From Bacteroidota bacterium (GTDB lineage: Bacteria > Bacteroidota > Bacteroidia > Bacteroidales > Prolixibacteraceae), in assembly GCA_030632865.1 (NCBI GenBank), contig DAOVTY010000076.1:1-11704 (forward strand): DNA of 11,704 nucleotides, read 5' to 3'. Shown here in pieces: positions 1-6,982 of the stretch. The notes under the pieces are model-generated. The model had not been told where the DNA came from. It saw nothing but the letters and a program-made list of their open reading frames with translations, and made no database searches. How positions within the stretch are numbered: the stretch's first letter is position 1; each line of letters begins with the position of its first letter. The position numbers and the translations under genes were made by a program.

Positions 1-118
1 AGTTAAAATATTGATTAATTCCATAACTTAAATTTTACGGTTAATAATTTTGATTCCCAACAAATTTACAAAATACTAACTCTAATAATTCTGATGTTAA
101 TAAAAAGTCAATAAATCA
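1..118. other. AT-rich non-coding left edge
   Basis: I see no gene, RNA or clear promoter here. With the repeat that follows, the stretch up to the lipoprotein gene at 395 is non-coding apart from a relic of the lysS 3' end. Its sequence does not resemble the DNA on the outer side of the second repeat copy (left of 1124), so the duplication ends at about 119. Confidence 0.6.
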
Positions 119-155
119 AGTGACACCTCGGACCCCAAAACCCCAACTTTTAACC

Positions 156-188
156 AAAAAAAAGCCCTCTGTTAAAAAACAGAAGGCT
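156..188 (-). terminator. Orphan intrinsic terminator, copy of the lysS terminator
   Basis: On the minus strand, AGCCTTCTGTT (188-178) pairs with AACAGAGGGCT (173-163) around a TTTT loop, with one G-T wobble, and is followed by eight T residues (163-156). It is homologous to the real lysS terminator at 1162-1192 but has no complete gene upstream of it. It could still block minus-strand transcription leaving the lipoprotein segment. Confidence 0.75.
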
Positions 189-219
189 CAATATAAAGTG
201 TGTATTTTTTACTTACGAC

Positions 220-270
220 TTACGACTCAATACTAACTACTAATCCATCTTCAGTTTCCTCAACTTTAGC
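220..270 (-). pseudogene. lysS: Detached remnant of a lysS 3' end
   Basis: Read on the minus strand, 270-220 encodes AKVEETEDGLVVSIES and a stop. The genuine lysS ends AKVEKTEDGLVVSIES. Three bases differ in this coding stretch: two are synonymous (GAA/GAG, ACT/ACG) and one changes Lys to Glu. Upstream of this (beyond 270) the frame no longer resembles LysS. It is a fragment, not a gene. The excess of synonymous change hints that the copy diverged while still part of a functional lysS, possibly in another strain, but three differences are too few to prove it. Confidence 0.8.
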
Positions 271-350
271 TGAATATAATAGTAAAAATGTTAAACTAGA
301 TAAAGAGATATTAACTATATTTAAAGAAAAAAAACAAATCATAAAATATA

Positions 351-357
351 TAATTTG
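351..357 (+). promoter_or_regulatory. Weak candidate -7 element for the lipoprotein gene
   Basis: TAATTTG lies within an AT-rich stretch 38-44 nt before the chosen ATG. It resembles the Bacteroidota TAnnTTTG box but has one base fewer between TA and TTTG, and I see no convincing TTTG at -33. It is the best candidate upstream of the gene rather than a confident call. Confidence 0.2.
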
Positions 358-394
358 GTATTAAATTTTTATGAAATTAATTAAACTAAAAATT

Positions 395-823
395 ATGAAA
401 AAATTATTATTTGCAGTAATCGGATTGTTCACAATGTTCACGTTTAATTCATGTGAATTACTTAATGAAAATTGTAAAGATCAATTTGATAAAGTTGTAA
501 TAATAGAGAGCATATCCATTGATATTTTGGTGCATGGGTGGCCAGTAACCAATCAGCCTATAGGTTATACAGTAACAAAGCATCGTTGTGATGGATCTAC
601 CACAGATATGAATGGAATAGTCAACGTCGACGAACTTGGTAGAGGAACTGCTAAAACTAATTATACACTCAATTTACATAATACTGACGATTATATTGAA
701 GTTAAAATGAGGTATTTTAGCGTCGATGATCAAATAGAATATTATGAAAGTAAATCAATTTTTCCTACCGATGTAGATGATCAAGTATTACGCATGGATG
801 TTGTACTAAAAATGAATATTTAA
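395..823 (+). CDS. Small predicted lipoprotein of unknown function
   Basis: The gene encodes a 142-residue exported protein. From the ATG at 395 the N-terminus MKKLLFAVIGLFTMF is a short basic n-region plus hydrophobic core, ending in FNSC. This is a loose lipobox of the kind common in Bacteroidota, with Cys20 as the expected lipidated residue. An in-frame ATG at 371 would add eight residues ahead of the signal peptide and is less likely. The mature part (about 122 residues) has alternating strand-like hydrophobic stretches and a PVTNQPIGYTV...DGST...NGIVNVD pattern that could be a small beta-sandwich, but I cannot assign a family. No acidic surface-export signal follows Cys20, so periplasm-facing anchoring is a guess. 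It stands alone between the two lysS-tail repeats, with no partner gene, which suggests an accessory gene. Coding potential is supported by the intact signal peptide and 142 open codons, not by a recognised homologue. Confidence 0.75.
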   Translation: MKKLLFAVIGLFTMFTFNSCELLNENCKDQFDKVVIIESISIDILVHGWPVTNQPIGYTVTKHRCDGSTTDMNGIVNVDELGRGTAKTNYTLNLHNTDDYIEVKMRYFSVDDQIEYYESKSIFPTDVDDQVLRMDVVLKMNI

Positions 824-1123
824 TATTAAAAAGAATGTCCAGGTTGTATTATATTGATCATTTTTGTTTGGTGCACATTGTTCAATAGTTGAACCTTTTT
901 GATTTATAAATAAAACCAACAAATTCGGGGTGGTTGTTAAAACTAACTTTATAAAGAGATAAGGGTACTTTTAATAATAGACTGGGGGATAATATAAATG
1001 GATATAAATTGAAAACATAAAACAATTTAAATCACTTATCGTACACGTAAAATCCCATCTCATTTTTAAAGGCACTTGGTATCCAAGTTTAGAGTATAGA
1101 AAGAAATGTATATGGTACATAAG
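824..1123. other. Non-coding DNA between the lipoprotein gene and the right repeat
   Basis: No convincing gene is present on either strand. The open frames here lack signal peptides, recognisable motifs and plausible starts, and one runs antisense through the lysS terminator. The only structure I see is the short hairpin at 880-899. There are no terminal inverted repeats next to either direct repeat and no transposase remnant. Confidence 0.6.
880..899 (+). terminator. Possible weak terminator after the lipoprotein gene
   Basis: GTTCAA (880-885) and TTGAAC (889-894) form a perfect 6-bp stem around TAG, followed by CTTTTT. It lies 57 nt past the lipoprotein stop codon. The stem is short and only moderately GC-rich, so termination would be inefficient and the call is tentative. 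Confidence 0.35.
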
Positions 1124-1269
1124 AGTGACACCTCGAACCCAAAACCCAAACTTCCGCCCACAAAAAAGCCCCCTGCTAAAAAACAGAAGGCTCAATATAA
1201 AATACTTTTTCTTACAACTTACGACTCAATACTAACTACTAATCCATCCTCCGTTTTCTCAACTTTAGC
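1124..1269. repeat. Right copy of the ~150-bp direct repeat (genuine lysS end)
   Basis: This is the native partner of 119-270. It covers the final 16 codons and stop of the intact lysS (1269-1219), the lysS terminator and about 38 nt beyond it. The two copies lie about 1 kb apart in the same orientation. Recombination between them would remove the lipoprotein segment and still leave a complete lysS with a terminator. Confidence 0.9.
1162..1192 (-). terminator. Intrinsic terminator of lysS
   Basis: On the minus strand, AGCCTTCTGTT (1192-1182) pairs with AGCAGGGGGCT (1177-1167) across a four-T loop. The 11-bp stem includes three G-T wobbles and is followed by six T residues. It begins 26 nt after the lysS stop codon. 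The T-tract is on one side only, so it acts on leftward transcription. Confidence 0.85.
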
Positions 1270-2928
1270 AAGTTTATTTTTAGTAAGTCCTTTAATTGCC
1301 TTGTCCCACTTTTTATTGCTTAAAGCAGCCTGAATTTTTAGTTCGTTTAAATCTATAGGAGAGTTAGCTTTTAACAGGCTCAAAACTGCTTTTTCCTCAT
1401 TGGTTAATTCAATTGCTTTTTTCTCTGGTTTCATTTGCGGGAAAAACAGAACGTCTTGAATCGACGCACTATTTGTCATAAACATTGCCAGGCGGTCTAT
1501 TCCCATTCCCATTCCAGATGTAGGCGGCATTCCATATTCCAGAGCACGCAAAAAATCTTGATCTATAAACATTGCCTCGTCGTCGCCTTTTGCCGAAAGT
1601 TTTAACTGCTCCTCGAAACGTTCGCGTTGTTCTATTGGGTCGTTCAATTCGGAGTATGCATTTGCCAGCTCTTTCCCGTTTACCATCAACTCAAAACGTT
1701 CGGTTAGTTCCGGGTTGTCGCGGTGTTTTTTGGTAAGTGGCGACATCTCTTTCGGGTAATCAGTAATAAAAGTTGGTTGTATATAGTTGCCTTCGCATTT
1801 TTCGCCAAAAATCTCATCAATAAGTTTACCTTTTCCCATGGTTGGGTCGGTTTCAATTCCCAGTTTATCACAAATATCGAATAACTCTTTTTCGCTTTTC
1901 CCCGAAATATCGTAGCCTGTAAAATCTTTAATTGCGTCGGTCATTGTTACCCGCGCATACGGAGTTTTAAAATCGATAATATTATCGCCCACCTGCACTT
2001 TTGTTGTACCGTGCAGCGCCATTGCAACTCGTTCGCAAATCTCCTCGGTAAAACCCATCATCCATTTATAATCTTTGTATGCCACGTAAATTTCCATTAC
2101 TGTAAATTCCGGGTTGTGTGTACGGTCCATCCCTTCGTTTCTGAAATCTTTTCCGAATTCGTAAACACCTTCAAAACCACCAACAATTAAACGCTTCAAA
2201 TACAATTCGTTTGCAATTCGTAAATAAAGTGGCATGTTTAACGAATTGTGATGCGTAATAAATGGACGTGCTGCCGCCCCTCCCGGAATGGGCTGCAAAA
2301 TTGGTGTTTCAACCTCGAAGTAACCATACTCGTTAAACATCTGGCGCATTGTATTTACGATTAAAGTTCGTTTCATAAATACATCTTTAACCTGCGGATT
2401 TACAATTAAATCTACATAACGCTGTCTATAACGTTGTTCAGGATCGGTAAAAGCATCGTATATTTTTCCCTCCTTTTCTTTTACAATTGGGAGTGGGTGT
2501 AACGATTTATTTAGTACAATTATTTCTTTAACATGAATAGAAATTTCGCCAACTTGAGTTATAAAAACAAAACCTTTTACACCAATAATATCACCAATAT
2601 CGAGCAATTTTTTAAATACCTCGTTATACATGGTTTTATCGTCGCCCTCGCAAACCTCATCACGGTTTACATAAATTTGTATTTTACCTTTATGATCTTG
2701 AAGTTCGGCAAACGAAGCTTTTCCCATAATACGCCGGCTCATTAATCTACCGGCGAAAATTACTTCCTGAAAATTATTTTTTTCTTCACTAAAATTCTCT
2801 TTAATTTCGGTTGAAGTTGTATTAATTTTATATTCGGCTGCTGGATATGGATCGATACCTAAATCACGCAGTTTCTTCAACGAATTTCTTCTGATTAATT
2901 CCTGTTCGCTTAGCTCCGGATTACTCAT
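1219..2928 (-). CDS. lysS: Lysyl-tRNA synthetase, class II
   Basis: The enzyme charges tRNA-Lys with lysine using ATP, in the cytoplasm. The 569-residue product has an N-terminal OB-fold anticodon-binding domain (about 55-145) and a class II catalytic core: motif 1 around 202-223 (GYFEVETPIL), motif 2 at 262-276 (FRNEG...HNPEFT) and motif 3 at 472-480 (GMGMGIDRL). After the core, residues about 505-569 form a Lys/Glu-rich extension with a possible winged-helix pattern. It is absent from the E. coli-length enzyme (about 505 residues) and I associate it with Bacteroidota LysS. The ATG at 2928 is chosen because MSNPELSEQELIRRNSL matches the usual start of the family. The upstream alternative at 2955 would overlap the -7 box at 2953-2960. 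The gene has its own promoter and terminator and is divergent from recJ. Its last 16 codons are duplicated at 220-270. Confidence 0.97.
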   Translation of the reverse strand: MSNPELSEQELIRRNSLKKLRDLGIDPYPAAEYKINTTSTEIKENFSEEKNNFQEVIFAGRLMSRRIMGKASFAELQDHKGKIQIYVNRDEVCEGDDKTMYNEVFKKLLDIGDIIGVKGFVFITQVGEISIHVKEIIVLNKSLHPLPIVKEKEGKIYDAFTDPEQRYRQRYVDLIVNPQVKDVFMKRTLIVNTMRQMFNEYGYFEVETPILQPIPGGAAARPFITHHNSLNMPLYLRIANELYLKRLIVGGFEGVYEFGKDFRNEGMDRTHNPEFTVMEIYVAYKDYKWMMGFTEEICERVAMALHGTTKVQVGDNIIDFKTPYARVTMTDAIKDFTGYDISGKSEKELFDICDKLGIETDPTMGKGKLIDEIFGEKCEGNYIQPTFITDYPKEMSPLTKKHRDNPELTERFELMVNGKELANAYSELNDPIEQRERFEEQLKLSAKGDDEAMFIDQDFLRALEYGMPPTSGMGMGIDRLAMFMTNSASIQDVLFFPQMKPEKKAIELTNEEKAVLSLLKANSPIDLNELKIQAALSNKKWDKAIKGLTKNKLAKVEKTEDGLVVSIES

Positions 2929-2952
2929 GTTTTTATGTATAAAAAATTTCCG

Positions 2953-2960
2953 CAAAGATA
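2953..2960 (-). promoter_or_regulatory. lysS promoter -7 box
   Basis: The minus strand reads TATCTTTG, a perfect match to the Bacteroidota sigma-ABfr -7 consensus TAnnTTTG. It lies 24 nt upstream of the lysS ATG, which predicts a leader of under 20 nt. I see no clear TTTG at -33. The box helps exclude a start at 2955. Confidence 0.65.
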
Positions 2961-3012
2961 ATAAAAGAAGTGTTACAGGTTTCTATTTAGATTTTGGGGT
3001 TTGCATGTTTTA

Positions 3013-3032
3013 TCTCAAAAATAATTTTGAGA
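3013..3032. repeat. Perfect inverted repeat between the lysS and recJ promoters
   Basis: TCTCAAAA (3013-3020) and TTTTGAGA (3025-3032) are perfect 8-bp arms around ATAA. The site is upstream of both divergent promoters, about 50 bp from the lysS -7 box and 90 bp from the recJ box, and has no terminator-like T-tract. It could be an operator or a chance AT-rich palindrome. Confidence 0.5.
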
Positions 3033-3067
3033 AATATTTATGGCTTGCATCCTATTCATTATCCTTG

Positions 3068-3081
3068 TTTCTTAAAAGAAA
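3068..3081. repeat. Short palindrome upstream of recJ
   Basis: TTTCTTAAAAGAAA has two 6-bp arms around AA. It ends 40 bp before the recJ -7 box, just upstream of where a -33 element would lie. Such palindromes occur by chance in AT-rich spacers, so a regulatory role is only possible. Confidence 0.35.
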
Positions 3082-3121
3082 GGAATTATTAGAAGTCACC
3101 TCAATATCAATTTTCAATTTA

Positions 3122-3129
3122 TATCTTTG
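3122..3129 (+). promoter_or_regulatory. recJ promoter -7 box
   Basis: TATCTTTG matches TAnnTTTG exactly and lies 23 nt before the ATG at 3153, almost the same spacing as at lysS. A GTG start at 3129 would sit on the last base of this box, ahead of the expected transcription start, so the box fixes the recJ start at 3153. No strong -33 element is visible. Confidence 0.65.
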
Positions 3130-3152
3130 TGGTTCACGGCACAAAACACGAG

Positions 3153-4877
3153 ATGGAAAAAATTTGGAACTTAAAAAAGCAAGGCGGCCAAAACGAAGTT
3201 AAACACCTTTCGGTAGCATTAAATGTAAACATGGTAATTGCAAGGTTACTGGTTCAGCGAGGTATAAAAACATTTGATGAAGCGAAGGAATTTTTTCGAC
3301 CCAGACTAAGCGATTTGCACGATCCGTTTTTAATGAAGGATATGGACAAAGCTGTTGAACGGATAGAACTGGCAATTGCAAATAAGGAAAAAGTTATAAT
3401 TTATGGCGATTACGATGTTGATGGAACAACCTCGGTTGCGCTTATGTACTCTTTTTTGAAACCTCGAATTGATGAGATTGAATATTACATTCCGGATAGA
3501 TATAGCGAAGGTTACGGTATTTCGCCAAAGAGTATAAATTATGCAATTGATAATGGTTTTACGTTAATTGTTGCTTTAGATTGCGGGATAAAAGCTGTTG
3601 AAAAAATAGCAGGAGCCAAAGCTCGTGGACTCGATTATATTATTTGCGATCATCATAATCCGGGCGATGAAGTACCTCCGGCTGTTGCAGTTTTAGACCC
3701 AAAACAGGTAGATTGTAATTATCCGTACAAAGAGTTGTCGGGGTGCGGAGTTGGGTTTAAATTAGCTCAGGCTTTTTGTCAGAAAAATAAATTGGAACAG
3801 GAAGAAATATACGACCTGCTCGATTTGTTAGTTGTTAGTATCGCTTCTGATATTGTTCCAATAACAGGAGAAAATAGGGTGTTAGCTTATTATGGATTGA
3901 AAAGGTTGAATTCGAACCCTGGAATTGGATTGCAGACAATTATAAATTTAGCTGGAATTGCAGATACCGAGATTACAATTAGCGACATTGTTTTTAAAAT
4001 TGGAACACGAATAAATGCATCGGGACGAATTGAACATGGTAAAAGATCGGTGCAAATTTTGGTGTCGGACGATGAGGACAAAGCAAAAATAATAGGCGAC
4101 GAAATTGATTCGTTTAATGAAATTAGAAAAACCCTGGATCGTGATATAACTCAGGATGCTTTAGACATGGTTGAAAAAAGCGAAGAACTGCAAGCAATGA
4201 ATAGCGCAGTTTTATATAATCGCGATTGGCACAAAGGAGTTGTTGGAATTGTGGCATCACGAGTAACAGAAAAATATTATCGTCCAACAATTATTTTAAC
4301 AGAATCAAACGGATTGGCAACCGGCTCAGCACGTTCTGTAAGAGATTTCGATTTGTATGAAGCAATTGGACAATGCAGCGATTTGTTAGAGTCTTACGGC
4401 GGACACATGTACGCAGCCGGCTTGACAATGAAAATTGAAAATATCTCTGAATTTAAAAGACGATTCGAAGAAATAGTTACCAAACAAATTACTGACTTGC
4501 AACAAACTCAAACCTTAGAAATTGATGCTAAAATTTCACTCAGCGAAATAACACAACGATTCTACAGAATATTAAAACAATTTGCTCCATTTGGTCCGCG
4601 AAATATGGCACCAGTTTTTGTTACTGAAGATGTTTTCGATGCTGGCACCAGTCGTTTGGTTGGTAAAAACCAAGAGCACTTAAAACTTGATTTAGTGGAG
4701 CCCGATGTAAATTCAGGTATTTTTCCTGGTATTGCTTTTAACCAATCCGATTCGTACGACCTACTAACCGCTGGATTATCTTTTGATATTTGTTACTCGA
4801 TTACTGAAAACGAATACAGAGGCAAAACAAACCTACAACTGTTTATTAAAGACATTAAAAAGAGAGATATATTTTAA
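3153..4877 (+). CDS. recJ: Single-stranded-DNA-specific exonuclease RecJ
   Basis: RecJ is a 5'-3' single-strand DNA exonuclease used in recombination (RecF pathway), base-excision and mismatch repair, with Mn or Mg in the active site. The 574-residue product is close to the E. coli length (577). It shows the DHH phosphoesterase motifs in order: DYDVDGT at 86-92, DCG at 143-145, DHH at 166-168, and ASDIVP with Asp233. The DHHA1 domain follows, with GSARSV at 391-396 and GGHMYAAG at 416-423, and then a C-terminal OB-like domain. The N-terminal segment LLVQRGIKTFDEAKEFFRPRL...HDPFLMKDMDKAV is typical of the family. All metal-binding residues I looked for are present, so the gene should be functional. 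It is divergent from lysS and monocistronic as far as can be seen. Its stop overlaps the stop of the convergent glycosyltransferase gene by 4 bp, so no dedicated terminator fits between them. Confidence 0.97.
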   Translation: MEKIWNLKKQGGQNEVKHLSVALNVNMVIARLLVQRGIKTFDEAKEFFRPRLSDLHDPFLMKDMDKAVERIELAIANKEKVIIYGDYDVDGTTSVALMYSFLKPRIDEIEYYIPDRYSEGYGISPKSINYAIDNGFTLIVALDCGIKAVEKIAGAKARGLDYIICDHHNPGDEVPPAVAVLDPKQVDCNYPYKELSGCGVGFKLAQAFCQKNKLEQEEIYDLLDLLVVSIASDIVPITGENRVLAYYGLKRLNSNPGIGLQTIINLAGIADTEITISDIVFKIGTRINASGRIEHGKRSVQILVSDDEDKAKIIGDEIDSFNEIRKTLDRDITQDALDMVEKSEELQAMNSAVLYNRDWHKGVVGIVASRVTEKYYRPTIILTESNGLATGSARSVRDFDLYEAIGQCSDLLESYGGHMYAAGLTMKIENISEFKRRFEEIVTKQITDLQQTQTLEIDAKISLSEITQRFYRILKQFAPFGPRNMAPVFVTEDVFDAGTSRLVGKNQEHLKLDLVEPDVNSGIFPGIAFNQSDSYDLLTAGLSFDICYSITENEYRGKTNLQLFIKDIKKRDIF

Positions 4878-6319
4878 TTTCTTAGCTGATAAATTAAAAT
4901 CTCATCATTTTTAAATTTCTTAATAAGCTGATATTTATCTTCAATTAGGGTTTCAACAAATTTATTTTTTAGTTGTATCAAAACAAATTTTGGGTTCGTT
5001 TTTATTATTCTTCTTACCTCATCTTCTGCATTAATATTAAAAGCTTTATGCGTTTCGGTGAAGAGAAGATTTGAATGAATAAATTTTGTTGGACAATCAA
5101 CATCAAGCAAATAATAAACTATTTGTTTATAGTTTGAAACGAAAATTGCATCATCTTTTTCTAATTTATCTTCTAAATATCCAGCAACTTCTCTAGGATA
5201 ATCAGGGGCGATTACTTCATTTTTAAAACTTACTATTTGTATTGTAATCAATATAAAAACTAACAAAGCCAAACCAATTTTTTTAGAATAAATAATTTTT
5301 GTAATTCGGTCGGTTTTAAATTTTGGGTGAAAAAATATTCCTGCCAGTAAACTTAAGGGTAACATTAATTGAATTGTGTAATGACTGAACTCTTTACCCG
5401 GAATATATATTGCAAATAATACAAAAACTATCCAGAATGCAAAAAACCATTTATGATTGGTTTTTAATATTTTATTCCTACTGAAAGCAATGTAGAAAAC
5501 AATAAAAGAGATAGGTAAAAACTTTGCAATCAGGTCGAGAAGCATTATAAAATACCTTTTTAACGAAGGACTGCCTCCATAATTTGCCGGAAGTTCGTAA
5601 GTAATAAAATAGAAATTTTGAAAATTATCGCCCAACCAAAAATATAAATTTACAAGCGCGAAAGGAAGTGAAAAGGCAATGCCAGCCAAAATGTATTTCC
5701 ATAAAATAGTTAAGAAAGAGGTATATTTTTGATCTTTTATTTCGACGATAAAAAAGAAAAGCAAGAATGCTGCAATATCGAAAAGGACAAGATATTTTAT
5801 CATAAACCCAATTCCCATTAATAAACCTCCAACAAAATAATTTCGGTTGTTTTTTGCAAGAAATAATAGCAAAGCACTTATTGTACAAAGATTAAAAAGT
5901 AGCTCGGTGTTTGGCGACCGACCGTGATAGTTCCAAACAGAAGTGTAAATAATATAAATTAATCCGGAAGAGAATGCAACCAAATTTTGCTTAAATAATT
6001 TTTTAGATACCCTGAGAATTAGAAATGCAGTTGCTCCAACAACTAACGAAAAAATCATTCGTTTAAGAAATATTGAACTTCCAAATAAAAACTCAAGTCC
6101 TGCATAAAACAGGAAAATACCAACGGGCTTTGTGTCTGTTACATCGGTGTAAAGTAATTTTCCGTTTAGTATGTCACGACCAATAATCATATATGTAGAT
6201 TCGTCGTGGTCTAAAACGCTGGGGAAAAAACTAAACAGTCTCATTGCAAATGAGACAGCCAGAAAGAAAAGAAAAATAATAGATTGTTTTTTATCAGACA
6301 TTCTGTATTTCATTACCAT
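4874..6319 (-). CDS. Polytopic membrane glycosyltransferase, GT-C / ArnT-PMT type
   Basis: This is a predicted inner-membrane enzyme that moves a sugar from a polyprenyl-phosphate carrier to a lipid or protein on the periplasmic face. The 481-residue protein has about eleven hydrophobic segments. After the first lies VLDHDES (35-41), with the acidic DxDE pattern of the first external loop of GT-C enzymes. It is followed by GKLLYTDVTDTKPVG (53-67), which matches the Y-x-D...KPPG segment of the PMT_2 / family 39-83 group. The last 110 or so residues are soluble. Donor and acceptor cannot be told from the sequence. The start is uncertain: ATGs at 6319, 6313 and 6301 are in frame, and 6301 (MSDKKQSIIFLFF) is equally good. 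It is the last gene of the five-gene unit, 16 nt after the HAD gene. No terminator is visible, because its end overlaps recJ. Confidence 0.85.
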   Translation of the reverse strand: MVMKYRMSDKKQSIIFLFFLAVSFAMRLFSFFPSVLDHDESTYMIIGRDILNGKLLYTDVTDTKPVGIFLFYAGLEFLFGSSIFLKRMIFSLVVGATAFLILRVSKKLFKQNLVAFSSGLIYIIYTSVWNYHGRSPNTELLFNLCTISALLLFLAKNNRNYFVGGLLMGIGFMIKYLVLFDIAAFLLFFFIVEIKDQKYTSFLTILWKYILAGIAFSLPFALVNLYFWLGDNFQNFYFITYELPANYGGSPSLKRYFIMLLDLIAKFLPISFIVFYIAFSRNKILKTNHKWFFAFWIVFVLFAIYIPGKEFSHYTIQLMLPLSLLAGIFFHPKFKTDRITKIIYSKKIGLALLVFILITIQIVSFKNEVIAPDYPREVAGYLEDKLEKDDAIFVSNYKQIVYYLLDVDCPTKFIHSNLLFTETHKAFNINAEDEVRRIIKTNPKFVLIQLKNKFVETLIEDKYQLIKKFKNDEILIYQLRN

Positions 6320-6335
6320 TTCAAAAGCAATATTA

Positions 6336-6980
6336 TTAAAAATATTCTTTTACGTTAACATTCAGAAGGTGTTCCAAATTAGTAATTATAGTGGCTTTTG
6401 TTTCTTCAAGTCTCTCTTTCGATTGATGTCCGTTGGGAATTAAAATACATTTTATTCCCAGTTTTTCTGCTACCTCAAAATCGTGAATGGTATCACCAAT
6501 TATCAAAGTCTCTTTTTTATCGACATTAAATTTTGTAATAAGCTGTTCGCCACGCTCAATTTTAGAGGCTGCATAATGGTTGTCTAATCCATAAATACCT
6601 TCGAAAAAATTAGAAATTGAGTTGTGTTTTAAAGTTTGTTCCAGCATGTTTTGCTGCATTGCCGAAAGTACAAATTGCTGAACTCCACTCTTTTTGAAAT
6701 ATGAGAGAACATCGATTGCCGATTTGTGTAAACTGCAATTTCCCACTCCATCATCGTATAAATCTATAAATTCTTTTGCAGGAATTGCAAAATCCTCTTT
6801 TTCAAAATCGAAGCCAATTGTTTTGTAATAATTCTTTACCGGAAATGAAAAAGCCTCCCGGTATAAATCCTTATTCAATAAACTAAGATTTCGATTATTG
6901 AGTAATTTATTAATTGTTGCAACACAAAAGTCAAGGTCGTTGAGCAACGTCCCGTTCCAATCCCAGATAATTGTTTGCAT
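6336..6980 (-). CDS. HAD-superfamily hydrolase, phosphoglycolate-phosphatase-like
   Basis: This 214-residue cytoplasmic protein has a Rossmann-like HAD core with a helical cap. Motif I is WDWNGTLLND (nucleophile Asp7), motif II is VLSA (Ser106), motif III is a Lys around 140 and motif IV is IGDTIHD (Asp163, Asp167). The cap (about 15-85) places it among C1-capped members such as phosphoglycolate and other small-phosphoester phosphatases. The second Asp of the canonical DxD motif, the usual general acid/base, is Asn9. DWNGT is a variant I recognise in other HAD proteins, so it may be a subfamily trait rather than a defect. The gene starts 2 nt after the acyltransferase stop and is followed after 16 nt by the glycosyltransferase, so translation is probably coupled. 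The substrate is unknown; a metabolite from envelope lipid or sugar synthesis is an inference from context. Confidence 0.88.
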   Translation of the reverse strand: MQTIIWDWNGTLLNDLDFCVATINKLLNNRNLSLLNKDLYREAFSFPVKNYYKTIGFDFEKEDFAIPAKEFIDLYDDGVGNCSLHKSAIDVLSYFKKSGVQQFVLSAMQQNMLEQTLKHNSISNFFEGIYGLDNHYAASKIERGEQLITKFNVDKKETLIIGDTIHDFEVAEKLGIKCILIPNGHQSKERLEETKATIITNLEHLLNVNVKEYF

Positions 6981-6982
6981 CT

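Larger units (their letters stand above)
119..270. repeat. Left copy of a ~150-bp direct repeat (lysS tail plus terminator)
   Basis: This segment matches 1124-1269 in the same orientation. Exact blocks are 119-130 = 1124-1135 (12 nt), 174-197 = 1178-1201 (24 nt), 218-249 = 1217-1248 (32 nt) and 259-270 = 1258-1269 (12 nt), joined by stretches with substitutions and small indels. It contains, on the minus strand, the last 16 codons and stop of a lysS-like gene, an intrinsic terminator and about 35 nt beyond it. Similarity stops abruptly at 270/271, where the genuine lysS continues. It looks like a recombination or duplication scar. Confidence 0.9.

Noticed and set aside
119..270. A second complete lysS gene or a lysS paralogue
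   Set aside because: Only 16 codons match. Beyond 270 the minus-strand frame soon diverges and hits no LysS motif, so it is a fragment only.
271..1123. Insertion sequence or transposon between the lysS tails
   Set aside because: There is no transposase-like frame, no terminal inverted repeats at either edge, and the flanking repeats are far too long and divergent to be target-site duplications.
1128..1145. tRNA-like T-arm (minus strand GGGTTCGAGG) beyond the lysS terminator
   Set aside because: There is no matching stem, acceptor arm, D-arm or anticodon arm around it, and copy A has GGGTCCGAGG, which loses the motif.
971..1333. Open frames on both strands over the lysS terminator
   Set aside because: They run across the terminator and antisense to lysS, have no motifs, and consist of translated repeat and stem-loop sequence.
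2533..2745. Antisense frame inside lysS, like those at 3890-4081, 7043-7423, 9080-9569 and 8485-8799
   Set aside because: These lie inside genes with clear family motifs, have no plausible translation start context, and their composition mirrors the real gene on the other strand or in another frame.
6171..6443. Plus-strand frame over the glycosyltransferase/HAD junction
   Set aside because: It is antisense to two well-supported coupled genes and has no recognisable domain.
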